A stretch of 64,000 nucleotides of DNA from CAZKCI01 sp964551475 (lineage in GTDB: Bacteria; Auribacterota; Erginobacteria; Erginobacterales; CAZKCI01): positions 1-64,000 of the forward strand of contig CAZKCI010000027.1 of assembly GCA_964551475.1 (NCBI GenBank), written 5' to 3'. A program made the position numbers and the translations under genes. A model generated the notes under the pieces. The model saw nothing but the letters and a program-made list of their open reading frames with translations, had not been told where the DNA came from and ran no database searches. This document shows, piece by piece, positions 8,641-17,216 of the stretch. Numbering within the stretch: position 1 is the first letter of the stretch; the number at the start of each line of letters is the position of its first letter.

Positions 8641-9337
8641 TCTATATCGACAAATACATGTCTCGGTACGTTTTGTCATCTTGTTAACCTACACGTCGAT
8701 CTTCCTTAGTGACTCATATCTGTTACTCGGCGTTCTGCTTGTCAGTTTCGGTAGTATATGCGCACTGGCCATGTTCAACCCGTTTAGCAAGAGACCGATC
8801 GTAGCGTGCATTCTTGTGCTAGCGCCGCTCGGATTTGCCTCACATTTATTGGTGCATCATGGAGGCGTGCTTTCAGCAACACTAGCAGCGGTGAATATGG
8901 CTTCCCGATGGTTTCTGATTGTTGGGTCTGCTCTGCTTTTTATAGAGCAAACGGATCCCGCGGAGATCCTTCATCTGGTACAGGTTGTGCACAGAAGTCC
9001 CAAACTTACAGTTCCTTTGGCTGTCGGGTTAAGGGTTCTTCCCAAAGTGTTCCATGACATGCACCAGATTCGCCTCTGTCTGGCGGCCCGAGGGTTATCT
9101 GTGCGTTCACGGCCGATTAGGAACGCAGTCATTTTTCTTCAGTCATTCCTCTTCGCCTTTATCTCGGGGCTAACACTGGACATGATTGGTCTCTCTCTTG
9201 CGGTTGTTTTAAGGGCACCTGGACGAAAGATGACGAGTATACGACAACGCCACGTTTCCAAAACTGACATCGCGGTTTTGCTGTTGTTTGCTTTGCTTGT
9301 TATGACTGCGCTTATCATTGAGAGGCATCTGCTATAG
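8633..9337 (+). CDS. ecfT: ECF transporter T component (EcfT-like)
   Basis: A 234-residue membrane protein with several hydrophobic segments and the conserved cytoplasmic coupling-helix motif AARGLSVRS (family signature is A-R-G), which docks on the ATPases. The ATG lies inside the ATPase gene, eight bases before its stop, so the two are translationally coupled. With the S protein and the double ATPase it completes a self-contained ECF importer. A longer frame from 8585 exists but would overlap the ATPase by 56 bases. The operon probably ends here, since 43 bases follow before the next start and the next gene differs in character. Confidence 0.87.
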   Translation: MRNLYRQIHVSVRFVILLTYTSIFLSDSYLLLGVLLVSFGSICALAMFNPFSKRPIVACILVLAPLGFASHLLVHHGGVLSATLAAVNMASRWFLIVGSALLFIEQTDPAEILHLVQVVHRSPKLTVPLAVGLRVLPKVFHDMHQIRLCLAARGLSVRSRPIRNAVIFLQSFLFAFISGLTLDMIGLSLAVVLRAPGRKMTSIRQRHVSKTDIAVLLLFALLVMTALIIERHLL

Positions 9338-9380
9338 GGGGAACGCCTTATATGATTAACCCAGAAGAGAGGTGATTAAC

Positions 9381-9836
9381 ATGGCAAAGGGATTGATTGC
9401 GTTGGAAGCCCAGATCTCGGCCTTGGCTCAAGCAGATGCCGAGAGACGGGTGGCGAAGGTGATGAAAGCGGCTGGGATGGTTGCCAAGACGCTGGCCAAG
9501 GTGACAAAGGGAATCGCCTCGTTTCAGAAGGTGGCGGGGGGTAAGGCTCGTCCCGGAAGGAAGCCTGGACTGAAGCCAGGGAGAAAGCCTGGCCGTAAGC
9601 CCGGGAGACGTCCTGGACGCAAGCCTGGAAGGAAACCAGCGGTCAAGAGAGGCGGGAAGGCTGGGATCACTCCCGCTGCCCTCAAATCCCTCCGGAAGAG
9701 GCTCGGAGTCAATCAGGACGGGCTGGCGAAGCTCCTCAAGGTGAGCCTCTCCTCCATCCGGACCTGGGAACAGGGTAGGGCAAAGCCCCGGGCGGCGAGG
9801 CTGGCCAAGATCCTCGCTCTCCAGGCGAAAAGCTAA
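9381..9836 (+). CDS. XRE-family HTH protein with a GRKPG-repeat linker
   Basis: Three parts are visible in 151 residues. First comes an Ala/Lys-rich helical N-terminus. Then a basic linker at about 57-90 repeats GRKPG-type units, in the style of AT-hook or histone-H1 tails. Last is a C-terminal XRE helix-turn-helix (about 97-150; LRKRLGVNQDGLAKLLKVS, then IRTWEQGRAKP). The start follows AGAGAGGTG. It likely binds DNA broadly through the tail and specifically through the HTH; whether it regulates the ECF operon or acts as a nucleoid protein is unknown. A hairpin follows the gene. Repeat DNA for the linker is also nearly tandem, so length may vary among strains. Confidence 0.8.
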   Translation: MAKGLIALEAQISALAQADAERRVAKVMKAAGMVAKTLAKVTKGIASFQKVAGGKARPGRKPGLKPGRKPGRKPGRRPGRKPGRKPAVKRGGKAGITPAALKSLRKRLGVNQDGLAKLLKVSLSSIRTWEQGRAKPRAARLAKILALQAKS

Positions 9837-9863
9837 CCCGCCGAGCTTGATTCAGGTTGAAAG

Positions 9864-9896
9864 AAGGGGTGGTTTCCCGATGGGAGACCACCCCTT
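9864..9896. terminator. Strong hairpin after the XRE gene
   Basis: AAGGGGTGGTTTCCC pairs with GGGAGACCACCCCTT, one wobble, around a two-base loop. Only a short T run follows, so it is a weak classical terminator but a plausible transcript end or 3' stabiliser for the gene ending at 9836. Confidence 0.5.
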
Positions 9897-9933
9897 TCAC
9901 TTGGGATATGTCCGGGACAAACATCAGAAACGT

Positions 9934-10026
9934 CAGTAACTCCAGACCGGAAGACGGGAGAGACGGGAGTTACTGGAGTTTCCGGGAAGACAAAGGGCGA
10001 CTTCCCTGCCGGGAAACCGCCCTTTC
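9934..10026. repeat. Two further inverted repeats in a 290-base gap
   Basis: CAGTAACTCC (9934-9943) faces GGAGTTACTG (9966-9975). A second hairpin at 9992-10026 pairs AAAGGGCG plus TTCCC with GGGAAAC plus CGCCCTTT. The latter resembles the hairpin at 9864, and its right arm with flank recurs near 14,140-14,160 (GAGAAACCGCCCTTTCTTAC). No gene is seen between 9837 and 10129. Confidence 0.6.
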
Positions 10027-10129
10027 TTGCCGTCCAGACTGCTTGAACGGAATACTCACTTGAACGCTACGGTTGAGCGGTTCGTATAGGGGGCGAAGCC
10101 TATCGGGAGGGTCCGCTCGGATCCGGGCG

Positions 10130-10777
10130 TTAGTGGCGGCTGAGTGACGCAACCTCACTCGGCAACTCGTAGATGTACTTAAACACGTACTCCACTATTC
10201 CGAACACCGCACGGGCTTCTTTCTCGGATATAGATGCATTAAGTACGGGGGCCCTGCCAGGATGCGCGCCAATGTTGCCCTTTTTCCGCACGGTGTCAGC
10301 CATCTGATAGACCAAGTCAGGGATCAGCCCTCGGTCCTTGAGTTCCTGGAGTTGATCAAACAAGTCATCTTTCGAATTTGCGCCTTTGTCCTTCGCACAG
10401 GACTGGAGTGATCTGCGGCACATCACAGTCGCTGCATTCCAGGCTCCGATCGACAGGCAAATCGCGGCCTCCCGAAGATCGACAGCCACAGCATTAGGAA
10501 TGTCTGGATGCGGTTTGATCCCGGCAGGAGGAAATTGAGTTTCAACTGTCGACTCGGTTGGGTCCGGGGTATCGACTTGGCGTGTCTGAAGGAAGATATG
10601 ATCGCCGCACGCTGTGCAGGTAAGTACATAACGCGTAATGTGCCCGTGAATCTGTGTCAGCACCGCAGCACTCGGTTTCCACGAAATCCGGAACTGGGTC
10701 TTTGCCCGGCAGACCGGGCAATGAAAGAGGAGCTTAGTGAAATCGTTGCTCGCGGGCATTGGAATCTTCATCGTCAT
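10130..10777 (-). CDS. DUF4145-domain protein with N-terminal zinc ribbon
   Basis: A 215-residue protein with two Cys pairs near the N-terminus (CPVC at about 20, CTAC at about 53), a likely zinc ribbon. The C-terminal helical part carries DUF4145-type sequence (AATVMCRRSLQSCAKDKG, then RKKGNIGAHPG). DUF4145 is frequent in restriction and other defence-linked proteins, but its activity is not established. The start follows AAGGA and overlaps the upstream membrane-protein stop in an ATGA junction, so the two are coupled. Confidence 0.75.
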   Translation of the reverse strand: MTMKIPMPASNDFTKLLFHCPVCRAKTQFRISWKPSAAVLTQIHGHITRYVLTCTACGDHIFLQTRQVDTPDPTESTVETQFPPAGIKPHPDIPNAVAVDLREAAICLSIGAWNAATVMCRRSLQSCAKDKGANSKDDLFDQLQELKDRGLIPDLVYQMADTVRKKGNIGAHPGRAPVLNASISEKEARAVFGIVEYVFKYIYELPSEVASLSRH

Positions 10778-11841
10778 TCCTTATTGGATGCCTGATCAAG
10801 TCGCCGTCGTGCATCGGTAAGGGCGGTGGCTACTCGGAGACCGAGTTCCTGCAATCCAAGAACATCTACATCATTCAAGTCAGTGCTTATCGAATGAACC
10901 TCGCTATTTAAGATTGGCATTATATCTCTCAAAGCAACAGCTATTTGACGATCAATTATTCGATTGTTTAAGAGGTGATCCGTAAGAGCGTGGACAGAAT
11001 CTCTTCGAACACCATCAGGAAAGTGCGCGCTTTCCGCGATCTCTCTCAGAAGGCTCTCGATTTTAAGCCGCAACAAGAACAAGTTCGTTTTTACATCATG
11101 CTGCCGAATGCCCAGTTCCCTCGCCAGCGATTCAGTACTGTGACCACCCTCTGGTGGTGTTGGGAGTTGGGATGCAGCCCTCCTTGCATCACGCAGGGCT
11201 GCGTACGTTCTCACTAGACTAAATATTTTCCGCATCAGCCAACTCGCCGCAGCCAAACTGATAAATATCATAAAAAAGATAATCCCACCACGTAGGCGGT
11301 TTCCAATCGGGGGAGTGGCGATCTGGATTCCGGTTTCGATTAATCGGACGCCGACGATACGGCCCATAACCGAAAAAGGCGCCCCGCCGATGGATCTATC
11401 TGCTAGCAAGACACGCAATATGAACCAGTCACCCGGATTTAACAGGAGCGGCTTGAGTTTAACTGTGGGTGGATCGAGGGCAATCTCTGGCCTCAGCATT
11501 TCGGGTTGGGCACTATTGATCTGCGGTGAGGCTAAGAGGTGCCCTCGAAAGGTGAGCGCGAGGGGTTCCTCGAAATCGGACGCCCTTATCGGTAGCGTTC
11601 CATTATTGCGGATACGAAGGTCCAGTACACTTAATGAGGAAAGGGGGGAACCGCGGTATTGAATAATAAGGCCATCGGAATACTGGTCGTTCACGGAAAC
11701 TACCGGAACGTCCGAGATCAGCACGACTTCAAGTGCTGAGTATTCGCGTTGAAGGTAAAACCAGATCGCAATTGGCGGAACTGCCGCCAGGATAACTGCA
11801 AGGGAATTTTTACGCAGGAACCTTAATAGCCGCCTCCCCAC
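10774..11841 (-). CDS. Membrane protein partner of the DUF4145 gene, unknown function
   Basis: The GTG start has a strong AAAGGAGG site upstream. Residues 15-30 are a membrane anchor, about 150 residues of extracytoplasmic beta-rich sequence follow, a second membrane segment lies near 185-203 (GGIIFFMIFISLAAASWL), then a helical cytoplasmic tail to 355. The tail (LRLKIESLLREIAE and onward) looks like the helical pattern of DUF4145 partners. The two-gene unit with an ATGA overlap suggests a membrane sensor and a cytoplasmic effector, by inference. I do not recognise the family. Confidence 0.65.
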   Translation of the reverse strand: MGRRLLRFLRKNSLAVILAAVPPIAIWFYLQREYSALEVVLISDVPVVSVNDQYSDGLIIQYRGSPLSSLSVLDLRIRNNGTLPIRASDFEEPLALTFRGHLLASPQINSAQPEMLRPEIALDPPTVKLKPLLLNPGDWFILRVLLADRSIGGAPFSVMGRIVGVRLIETGIQIATPPIGNRLRGGIIFFMIFISLAAASWLMRKIFSLVRTYAALRDARRAASQLPTPPEGGHSTESLARELGIRQHDVKTNLFLLRLKIESLLREIAESAHFPDGVRRDSVHALTDHLLNNRIIDRQIAVALRDIMPILNSEVHSISTDLNDVDVLGLQELGLRVATALTDARRRLDQASNKE

Positions 11842-12030
11842 AATAGTGCCCTCCTTTCGATGTTATGCCGAGTGTCGGCTAAACCACGACCGGATGGGCT
11901 GGAGATCGTCCTAGTCGTTGCTTTAAATTCTACGCTCGGGATTGATTAAGGCAATAATAATTTGCGATTTTTGGGCATGAGTTGCAAGATCCCAGGTTGT
12001 TTCCCTGTCCTTATCTCTGGGAGGTGGAAT
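11842..12030. other. Intergenic start of a repeat copy
   Basis: No gene is seen. From about 11,950 the sequence resembles the leader of the intact small gene at 18,880: a TTATCTCTGGGAGGTGGAAT stretch here matches TTATCTCTGAGAGGTGAAAT there, so the duplicated unit includes upstream DNA with the ribosome site. Confidence 0.5.
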
Positions 12031-12322
12031 ATGGCTCCGAATATCCGTCCCGTCTGGAAGGAACGACTCGTCTGCCGCGTGCGGGGAAGAGTATGCCCCG
12101 GTGACTGGAGCTATCCCCGGTTATATCGAATTGCCCCGGTAAGCCGAAGGAGTACCAGGCAACGGGGAAGGGGAACCGGGGTTGGGAGCAGAGCCGATCC
12201 CGGCCTTCTCGATCTTCGAGGGGGAGACCCCAGTCTGTCTGGATTACGCCGCCTTGCTTGCCGGATGTGGAGTAGATCTGGTGTCGATGATGGACGACTT
12301 CCGACTGAAGTGGGAGGTCTAA
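12031..12322 (+). pseudogene. Broken copy of the small Cys-pair gene (intact copy at 18,880)
   Basis: The DNA aligns along its whole length with 18,880-19,197. A one-base loss shortly after the ERLVC stretch shifts the frame. Read in the second frame, it recovers PVTGAIPGYI, then a TAA, then AEPIPAFSIFEGETPVCLDY and LVSMMDDFR, matching the intact protein. One frameshift and one in-frame stop therefore kill it. The second Cys pair is also altered (CLDY in place of CLDC). Confidence 0.8.
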
Positions 12323-12340
12323 CAGTATCATTGGCTTACA

Positions 12341-13318
12341 TTAATACTGATGGCGCACTTTCTTTATAATCCACGAGACGATAGATACCAGGATCCCTAT
12401 AATGGGTAATATTAGAGCGAGGATCAATCCGATTTTCCAATCACCCGCAGTAGGACGAGGCAAATTGTGAGTAACGCTTGCACCAAAAAAGGCCAAGATG
12501 TTGGATAGCATCGGAGCACCAATACCAAACAGCAGCACTTTGCCGAAATTCTTCCAACCTTTCGAAACGGTTTGTCTATACTGCATGATTTGCCAAAATC
12601 GGATAAATCCTCCAACCATGACCCATGCGGCTCCCAGAATAACCATTGGGATGACAAAGCCATATAGCCACCAAGAGAAGTTAAACCAAAGCGATGGATG
12701 AATTGCAGTATAGAAATCCGCGAGCAGGCATAGGATACCCGCATAGACAACAATTATTGCCGATGAAAGAAATGGATATATGATAAAAGGTGTAATCCAG
12801 ATGTAGTGAGCCCAACGGATTCCGAATATTGTTCTCTTGGCGTTTCCTAGGTCTAAATCATTATCTGGAGAATATACTCTCTCTCCAATCCACCCCCCAA
12901 ATACACCCCCAATGAGCGACAATAGTAGCTGAATGGATATTTCGAGTTGATACGATATAGCTCTATCTGCAACATCGGTACCTCTCACGATTGTAATAAT
13001 AAGCATAGCCGCGAATATGAGTATAAATATCGAATTTGCTAGCAATCCGGCTACGATGCCTTTTCTCCTAGATAAATATCCAGCAATGCAGGCGGCGAAC
13101 AGAAACATTGCAAGGCGAACAACTAGGCCAATAACAATTGATGAATCATAATCAGATAGGGCCGTTTCTAGATCAATCTTGTGAACTATCATTAATATCC
13201 GAGGAATAGTGTATCTAGATGCGCTATCAATATATCCCCCTAAAAGTAGTCCAAATAGTGCTGCCGCGAATATTCTTTTCTTGGATGTTGTTACTTCGTT
13301 AGGGAAATAAATATTCAT
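12341..13318 (-). CDS. Multi-pass membrane protein of unknown function
   Basis: A 325-residue protein with about eight hydrophobic segments (for example FAAALFGLLLGGYI, LLSLIGGVFGGWIGE, ILALILPIIGILVSIVSWII) and no recognisable transporter motif. I chose the ATG at 13,318, which has AAGGGA at good spacing; two ATGs just upstream are less well placed. Its base composition is AT-richer than neighbours, a sign of recent transfer. The start lies about 20 bases from a dispersed repeat copy and the stop next to the pseudogene copy of the repeat-borne gene, so it may have been carried with the repeat. Confidence 0.65.
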   Translation of the reverse strand: MNIYFPNEVTTSKKRIFAAALFGLLLGGYIDSASRYTIPRILMIVHKIDLETALSDYDSSIVIGLVVRLAMFLFAACIAGYLSRRKGIVAGLLANSIFILIFAAMLIITIVRGTDVADRAISYQLEISIQLLLSLIGGVFGGWIGERVYSPDNDLDLGNAKRTIFGIRWAHYIWITPFIIYPFLSSAIIVVYAGILCLLADFYTAIHPSLWFNFSWWLYGFVIPMVILGAAWVMVGGFIRFWQIMQYRQTVSKGWKNFGKVLLFGIGAPMLSNILAFFGASVTHNLPRPTAGDWKIGLILALILPIIGILVSIVSWIIKKVRHQY

Positions 13319-13338
13319 AAGCATTCCCTTGTACATGC

Positions 13339-13620
13339 TCCAGATTTATGAGACCGCTATGGAAGGATATGAGGCAACACTTTCTCCCTTAAAAGCGGCA
13401 ACCCGGCCTGGACTACCCTCCAGCACCGGGTTCAGAAAGGCACATGAGCTCGCCCAAGAAAAGCACGGGAACCTCCTTGGTTGGAAAAAACGTTATCACG
13501 GGTTGGCAGGAGAAGTCAAATATATTGCAAGGATTTGCCCACCGGAAGAGGAGTCCTTATCTCTGGGAAGTGAACCACGGCTCTGGGCATCCGTCCTGTC
13601 TGGGAGGAGGGCTTCACGAA
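13339..13620 (+). repeat. Dispersed repeat copy A
   Basis: Bases 13,363-13,439 are identical over 77 bases to 18,668-18,744, and weaker similarity runs from about 13,339 to 13,620. The identical core contains a hairpin (AACCCGG-CCTGGA facing TCCAG-CACCGGGTT). The following part matches the leader of the small Cys-pair gene but the gene itself is cut off soon after its start region. Confidence 0.85.
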
Positions 13621-13627
13621 TTTGGGC

Positions 13628-14065
13628 TCACAACCGCGCTAGTTTCTTGGAATACTTCTCAAAAAGCAGTCCGTCCTCATCAGACAGAGGTCTAATGGTT
13701 TGAAGCGTCTGTGCTATCAGACGCCCACTCACCTTAATTGTATTCCCGGTCGCGAATTGGAGCTTGTGCAGCAAAGGCGCAAGATCATCTTGTGATTTCA
13801 AATCGAAGCAACTGCTGTTTCTGGGATCGCCTAGAATGCAGTATGGACGATATGTAGACTTGGACCTTTTGCTGCGAACAACAATTCGCATAAGCAAGAG
13901 CCATTTCCCCGGACGTGCGGAACCTCCATTGACTATGATCCAGAGAGAATCTCCTCGCTGGACATGACGGAAGAAGGGCTCTTGTCTGGTATGCCAGCCG
14001 TTGCGCACCACCGAGTAATCGATTGAGTTCCAGTACTCTTTCCAGTACAGCAGCCAGCTATGCAT
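13628..14065 (-). CDS. Small protein, possibly EVE/PUA-like
   Basis: A 145-residue protein beginning MHSWLLYWKEYWNSID with a good AGGAGG site upstream. The opening Trp-rich strand, then RGDSLWIIVNGG, resembles the layout of EVE/PUA-like modified-base-binding domains, which often start with a Trp-rich strand and describe a 'GD' turn before a hydrophobic strand. The match is by eye and weak. It stands alone between a repeat copy and the SBBP gene. Otherwise hypothetical. Confidence 0.55.
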   Translation of the reverse strand: MHSWLLYWKEYWNSIDYSVVRNGWHTRQEPFFRHVQRGDSLWIIVNGGSARPGKWLLLMRIVVRSKRSKSTYRPYCILGDPRNSSCFDLKSQDDLAPLLHKLQFATGNTIKVSGRLIAQTLQTIRPLSDEDGLLFEKYSKKLARL

Positions 14066-14171
14066 TGAGTATCCTCCTGAGTGAGCGGGATGTGGTTAAA
14101 GTGCCTCTAACCGTCTGGTGACTAGTGGTCCCCATACCGAGAAACCGCCCTTTCTTACCATCCAGGCAGGT

Positions 14172-16601
14172 TTAGCGGGTGACGGGGATGTCGCCAACCT
14201 CTCCGAAGTATACCCTAGTCAGATTCCGCACTGACCACATCCCCGTTGAGTCGCGGAAAAGACCGAGATTATCCATCCCGTCTCCATTGAAATCTCCCGG
14301 ACGCGGATAGTCGAAGCAGTTCCCGAAGTACATCCGGGTCAAGTCCCTGATCCCCCACATCCCGGAGCAGGGACGGAATATCCCAAAGAACTTCATCCCG
14401 CTCCCAAGATAATCGCCCGCTACCGGCCAGTCGGCGGATCCGCCGAAATAGAATCGGGTGAGCTTTTGAACCATCCATTGGCCGGTTGAGACACGGTAGA
14501 GACCAGCCTCCGCCGTCCCATCACCGGCGTAGTCTCCCGGGATCGGCCAGTCATTAGTGGCGCCGAAATAGAAGCGAGTGAAGGAACGTATGGACCACAT
14601 TCCCCTGTTCTCGCGGAAGATACCTATATCGCAGCTTCCGTTCCCGTCGTAATCGGCCGGAACGGCGCGGTCTTCCGCTCCGCCGAAGTAAGCGCGAGTC
14701 AGACCGGAGACAGACCAGAGACCGGCCGAGGACCGGAAGATGGTAATCTCGGCCGTCCCGTCGCCGTTGTAGTCACCGGGAGCGGGCTGGTCGGAGGAGT
14801 TCCCAAAGTTCAGCCGCGTTATTCCCCGGACAGACCAAAGCCCGGCGGAGGGACGGAAGACGGCGATGTCGGCTATCCCGTCGCCGTTGTAATCCCCCGA
14901 TTGGATCACTCCTCGCTCGGGCGCAATGCTCGGTCCGCAGGTGGGCGTCGGGGAGGGCGAGGGAGATGGTGTGGGCGTCGGAGGCACACTTGGCGTCGGC
15001 GTGATCGAAGGTTCCGGGGTAGGTGTTGCCGAAGGTTCTGGAGAAGGGGTTGGCGTAACCGGAGGAATAGGACTCGGGTTCGAGGTTGCCGTGGGTTCAG
15101 GAGTCGGGGACGGAGGGATGGCGGTGGGTGTTGGGGCGGGGGTTTTGTATCCTTCCGGCGTCGGTGTCGGGCTGGGCGTGGGTATGAAGATCAACTTGCT
15201 CACGAAGACATTCTGAGTCCCGCGGTTACTCGCCTGGTAGGGATGAAAGGTGGGAAAGTTGGTGGAGGCGGTATGTCCTTCGACATAAGCCTCTCCGCTC
15301 GTCCCCAATGTGATTCCAGACCCGACATCAACAGCACCCCCCCCGAGGTAGGTGGAGTAGATGAGCGAGGAACCGGAGGAGGAGAGCTTGCTCACAAAGG
15401 CATCGCAACCTCCGCCATACCCCGCCTGGTAGGGATTCAAGGTGGGGAAATCGGGGGAGACGGTATAGCCCGCGACATAAGCCTCTCCGTTCGTCCCCAC
15501 TGTGATTCCAGTCCCGGGATCACTAGCACTCCCTCCGAGGTAGGTGGAGTAGATGAGCGAAGAGCCGGAGGAGGAAAGCCGGCTCACGAAGACATCATTA
15601 CTTCCGCTGTTACTCGCCTGGTAGGGATTCAAGGTGGGAAAATCGGGGGAGACGGTATACCCTGCGACATAAGCCTCTCCGTTCGTCCTCAGTGTGATCC
15701 CTAACCCGACATCATAATCAATCCCCCCGAGGTAAGTGGAGTAGATGAGCGAGGAGCCGGAGGAGGAGAGTCTGCTCACGAAGACATCGTCACTTCCACT
15801 GTTACTCGCCTGGTAGGGATTCAAGGTGGGAAAATCGGCACCGGTATTCCCTGCGACATAAGCCTCTCCGCCGAGGCCTACTGTGATCCCACGCCCGTAA
15901 TCAGTACCACTCCCACCGAGGTAGGTGGAGTAGATGAGCGAGGAGCCGGAGGAGGAAAGCCTGCTCACGAAGACATCAGACCATCCGCTGTTACTCGCCT
16001 GGCAGGGATTCAAAGTGGGGAAGTTGGCGGAGGCGGTATATCCGTCGACATAAGCCTCTCCGCTCGTCCCCAATATGATTCCAGTCCCGCAATCATCAGC
16101 ACTCCCCCCGAGGTAGGTGGAGTAGATAAGCGAGGAGCCGGAGGATGAGAGCGTGCTCACGAAGACATCATAACTTCCTCCGCCATAACTAGCCTGGTAA
16201 GGATTCAGGGTGGGAAAATTGCTGGACTGAGTATACCCCGCGACATAAGCCTCTCCGCCCGTCCCCAGTGTGATGCCATACCCTTCATCCATACCACTCC
16301 CCCCGAGATACGTGGAGTAGATGAGCGAGGAGCCGGGGGAGGAGAGCTTGCTCACGAAGACATCAGAACTTCCTCCGCTCTTACTCGCCTGGTAGGGATT
16401 CAAGGTGGGGAAATTTGTGGACTGAGTGTACCCTACGACATAAGCCTCTCCGCTCGTCCCCAGTGTGATTCCATTCCCGAAATCATCACCGATCCCCCCG
16501 AGGTAGGTGGAGTAGCTGAGCTCAAGCGTCCCTGCGTGAAGCAGAATGGGATGTACGGCGAACAGAACAGCTATAGATAGAAGAAAGGTTACGGCTTTCA
16601 T
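14172..16601 (-). CDS. Secreted SBBP beta-propeller protein with FG-GAP/VCBS-like C-terminus
   Basis: The ATG at 16,601 gives a clear signal peptide (KAVTFLLSIAVLFAVHPILL) with a GGGGGGACG site upstream; a longer frame to 16,688 is less likely. Seven repeats of about 55 residues share STYLGG...G.AYV.G.T...FPT, the SBBP pattern, enough for one seven-bladed propeller. Residues near 475-565 are a Pro/Thr-rich linker. The last 240 residues hold six repeats with GDYNGDG-like calcium-loop motifs and a W-S-V-R pattern, typical of FG-GAP/VCBS modules. The protein is probably exported and involved in surface binding. No PEP-CTERM or other sorting tail is present. Confidence 0.85.
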   Translation of the reverse strand: MKAVTFLLSIAVLFAVHPILLHAGTLELSYSTYLGGIGDDFGNGITLGTSGEAYVVGYTQSTNFPTLNPYQASKSGGSSDVFVSKLSSPGSSLIYSTYLGGSGMDEGYGITLGTGGEAYVAGYTQSSNFPTLNPYQASYGGGSYDVFVSTLSSSGSSLIYSTYLGGSADDCGTGIILGTSGEAYVDGYTASANFPTLNPCQASNSGWSDVFVSRLSSSGSSLIYSTYLGGSGTDYGRGITVGLGGEAYVAGNTGADFPTLNPYQASNSGSDDVFVSRLSSSGSSLIYSTYLGGIDYDVGLGITLRTNGEAYVAGYTVSPDFPTLNPYQASNSGSNDVFVSRLSSSGSSLIYSTYLGGSASDPGTGITVGTNGEAYVAGYTVSPDFPTLNPYQAGYGGGCDAFVSKLSSSGSSLIYSTYLGGGAVDVGSGITLGTSGEAYVEGHTASTNFPTFHPYQASNRGTQNVFVSKLIFIPTPSPTPTPEGYKTPAPTPTAIPPSPTPEPTATSNPSPIPPVTPTPSPEPSATPTPEPSITPTPSVPPTPTPSPSPSPTPTCGPSIAPERGVIQSGDYNGDGIADIAVFRPSAGLWSVRGITRLNFGNSSDQPAPGDYNGDGTAEITIFRSSAGLWSVSGLTRAYFGGAEDRAVPADYDGNGSCDIGIFRENRGMWSIRSFTRFYFGATNDWPIPGDYAGDGTAEAGLYRVSTGQWMVQKLTRFYFGGSADWPVAGDYLGSGMKFFGIFRPCSGMWGIRDLTRMYFGNCFDYPRPGDFNGDGMDNLGLFRDSTGMWSVRNLTRVYFGEVGDIPVTR

Positions 16602-17216
16602 TATCGTCCCCCCAGGTTGAACGCTGAGAAATAATAACTCGGCTGGATGGTTAATCCCCGCCGGGTAAATTCTCGAGAATATTTTCATTTAATAGGCATA
16701 TTATTCTTCAGACGAAGGTAGTCAATAAGATTATCCCGCCCCCAGCCGCTACTCCAGGCATGTCATCCGATACCCATTCCCTTCTCCTATTGGGTCCAGG
16801 AGAGACGATCTGGCGGGGGCTGGGGAATTCCTCCTATCCCCGTCTCCATGATCTTCCGGGGTAAGTTTCGGGTTTTCCATCGGGGGAAAGCCTCCTAGGC
16901 TTTCGTAGGAACGACGATAGCGGGCGAGGGAGCCTTCCGACACCCCGATTTTCAGGGGATATTTCCCCGGTTTCGGCATTGTTATAGGTAGAAGCGGCCG
17001 GGCTCGGCGGGCCAGGGTCACCCACTGGAGTCATCCATCCTGGCTGCCCATTTTCATACATGGGCTAGGTAGTCTCGTTCTCTCACCTCAGGATTACTAT
17101 GCCTATTGACTTGACGAGGCCGTATGAAGATTAGGCTCAATCTCACCATTGAAGCGTAATGATATCATAACACAATCATACGATCTTACATACATACACT
17201 TTCTATTCATTATTAT
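16602..17216. repeat. Gene-free region with repeat fragments
   Basis: Bases about 16,769-16,829 match 19,228-19,289, sharing a CCTATTGGGTCCAGGAGAGA core. Bases about 16,860-16,960 match 21,660-21,760 (AGGCTTTCGTA and TTCCGACAC blocks in the same order). Read on the minus strand, the second block encodes an HTH-like stretch (IGVSEGSLARYRRSYESLG) in a frame without clear gene signals, probably the remains of a small DNA-binding gene. The part near 17,090-17,216 is AT-rich and featureless. Confidence 0.6.

Noticed and set aside
9857..10026. Toxin-antitoxin RNA or CRISPR in the hairpin cluster
   Set aside because: Only three unlike hairpins, no repeat-spacer pattern and no small frame with a ribosome site.
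14901..15704. Long Gly/Arg-rich plus-strand frame
   Set aside because: It is the antisense shadow of the Pro/Thr linker and SBBP repeats of the secreted protein gene.
14172..16601. Repeats suggestive of a CRISPR-like or tandem array
   Set aside because: The period is about 165 bases and coincides with protein repeats (STYLGG); there are no spacers.
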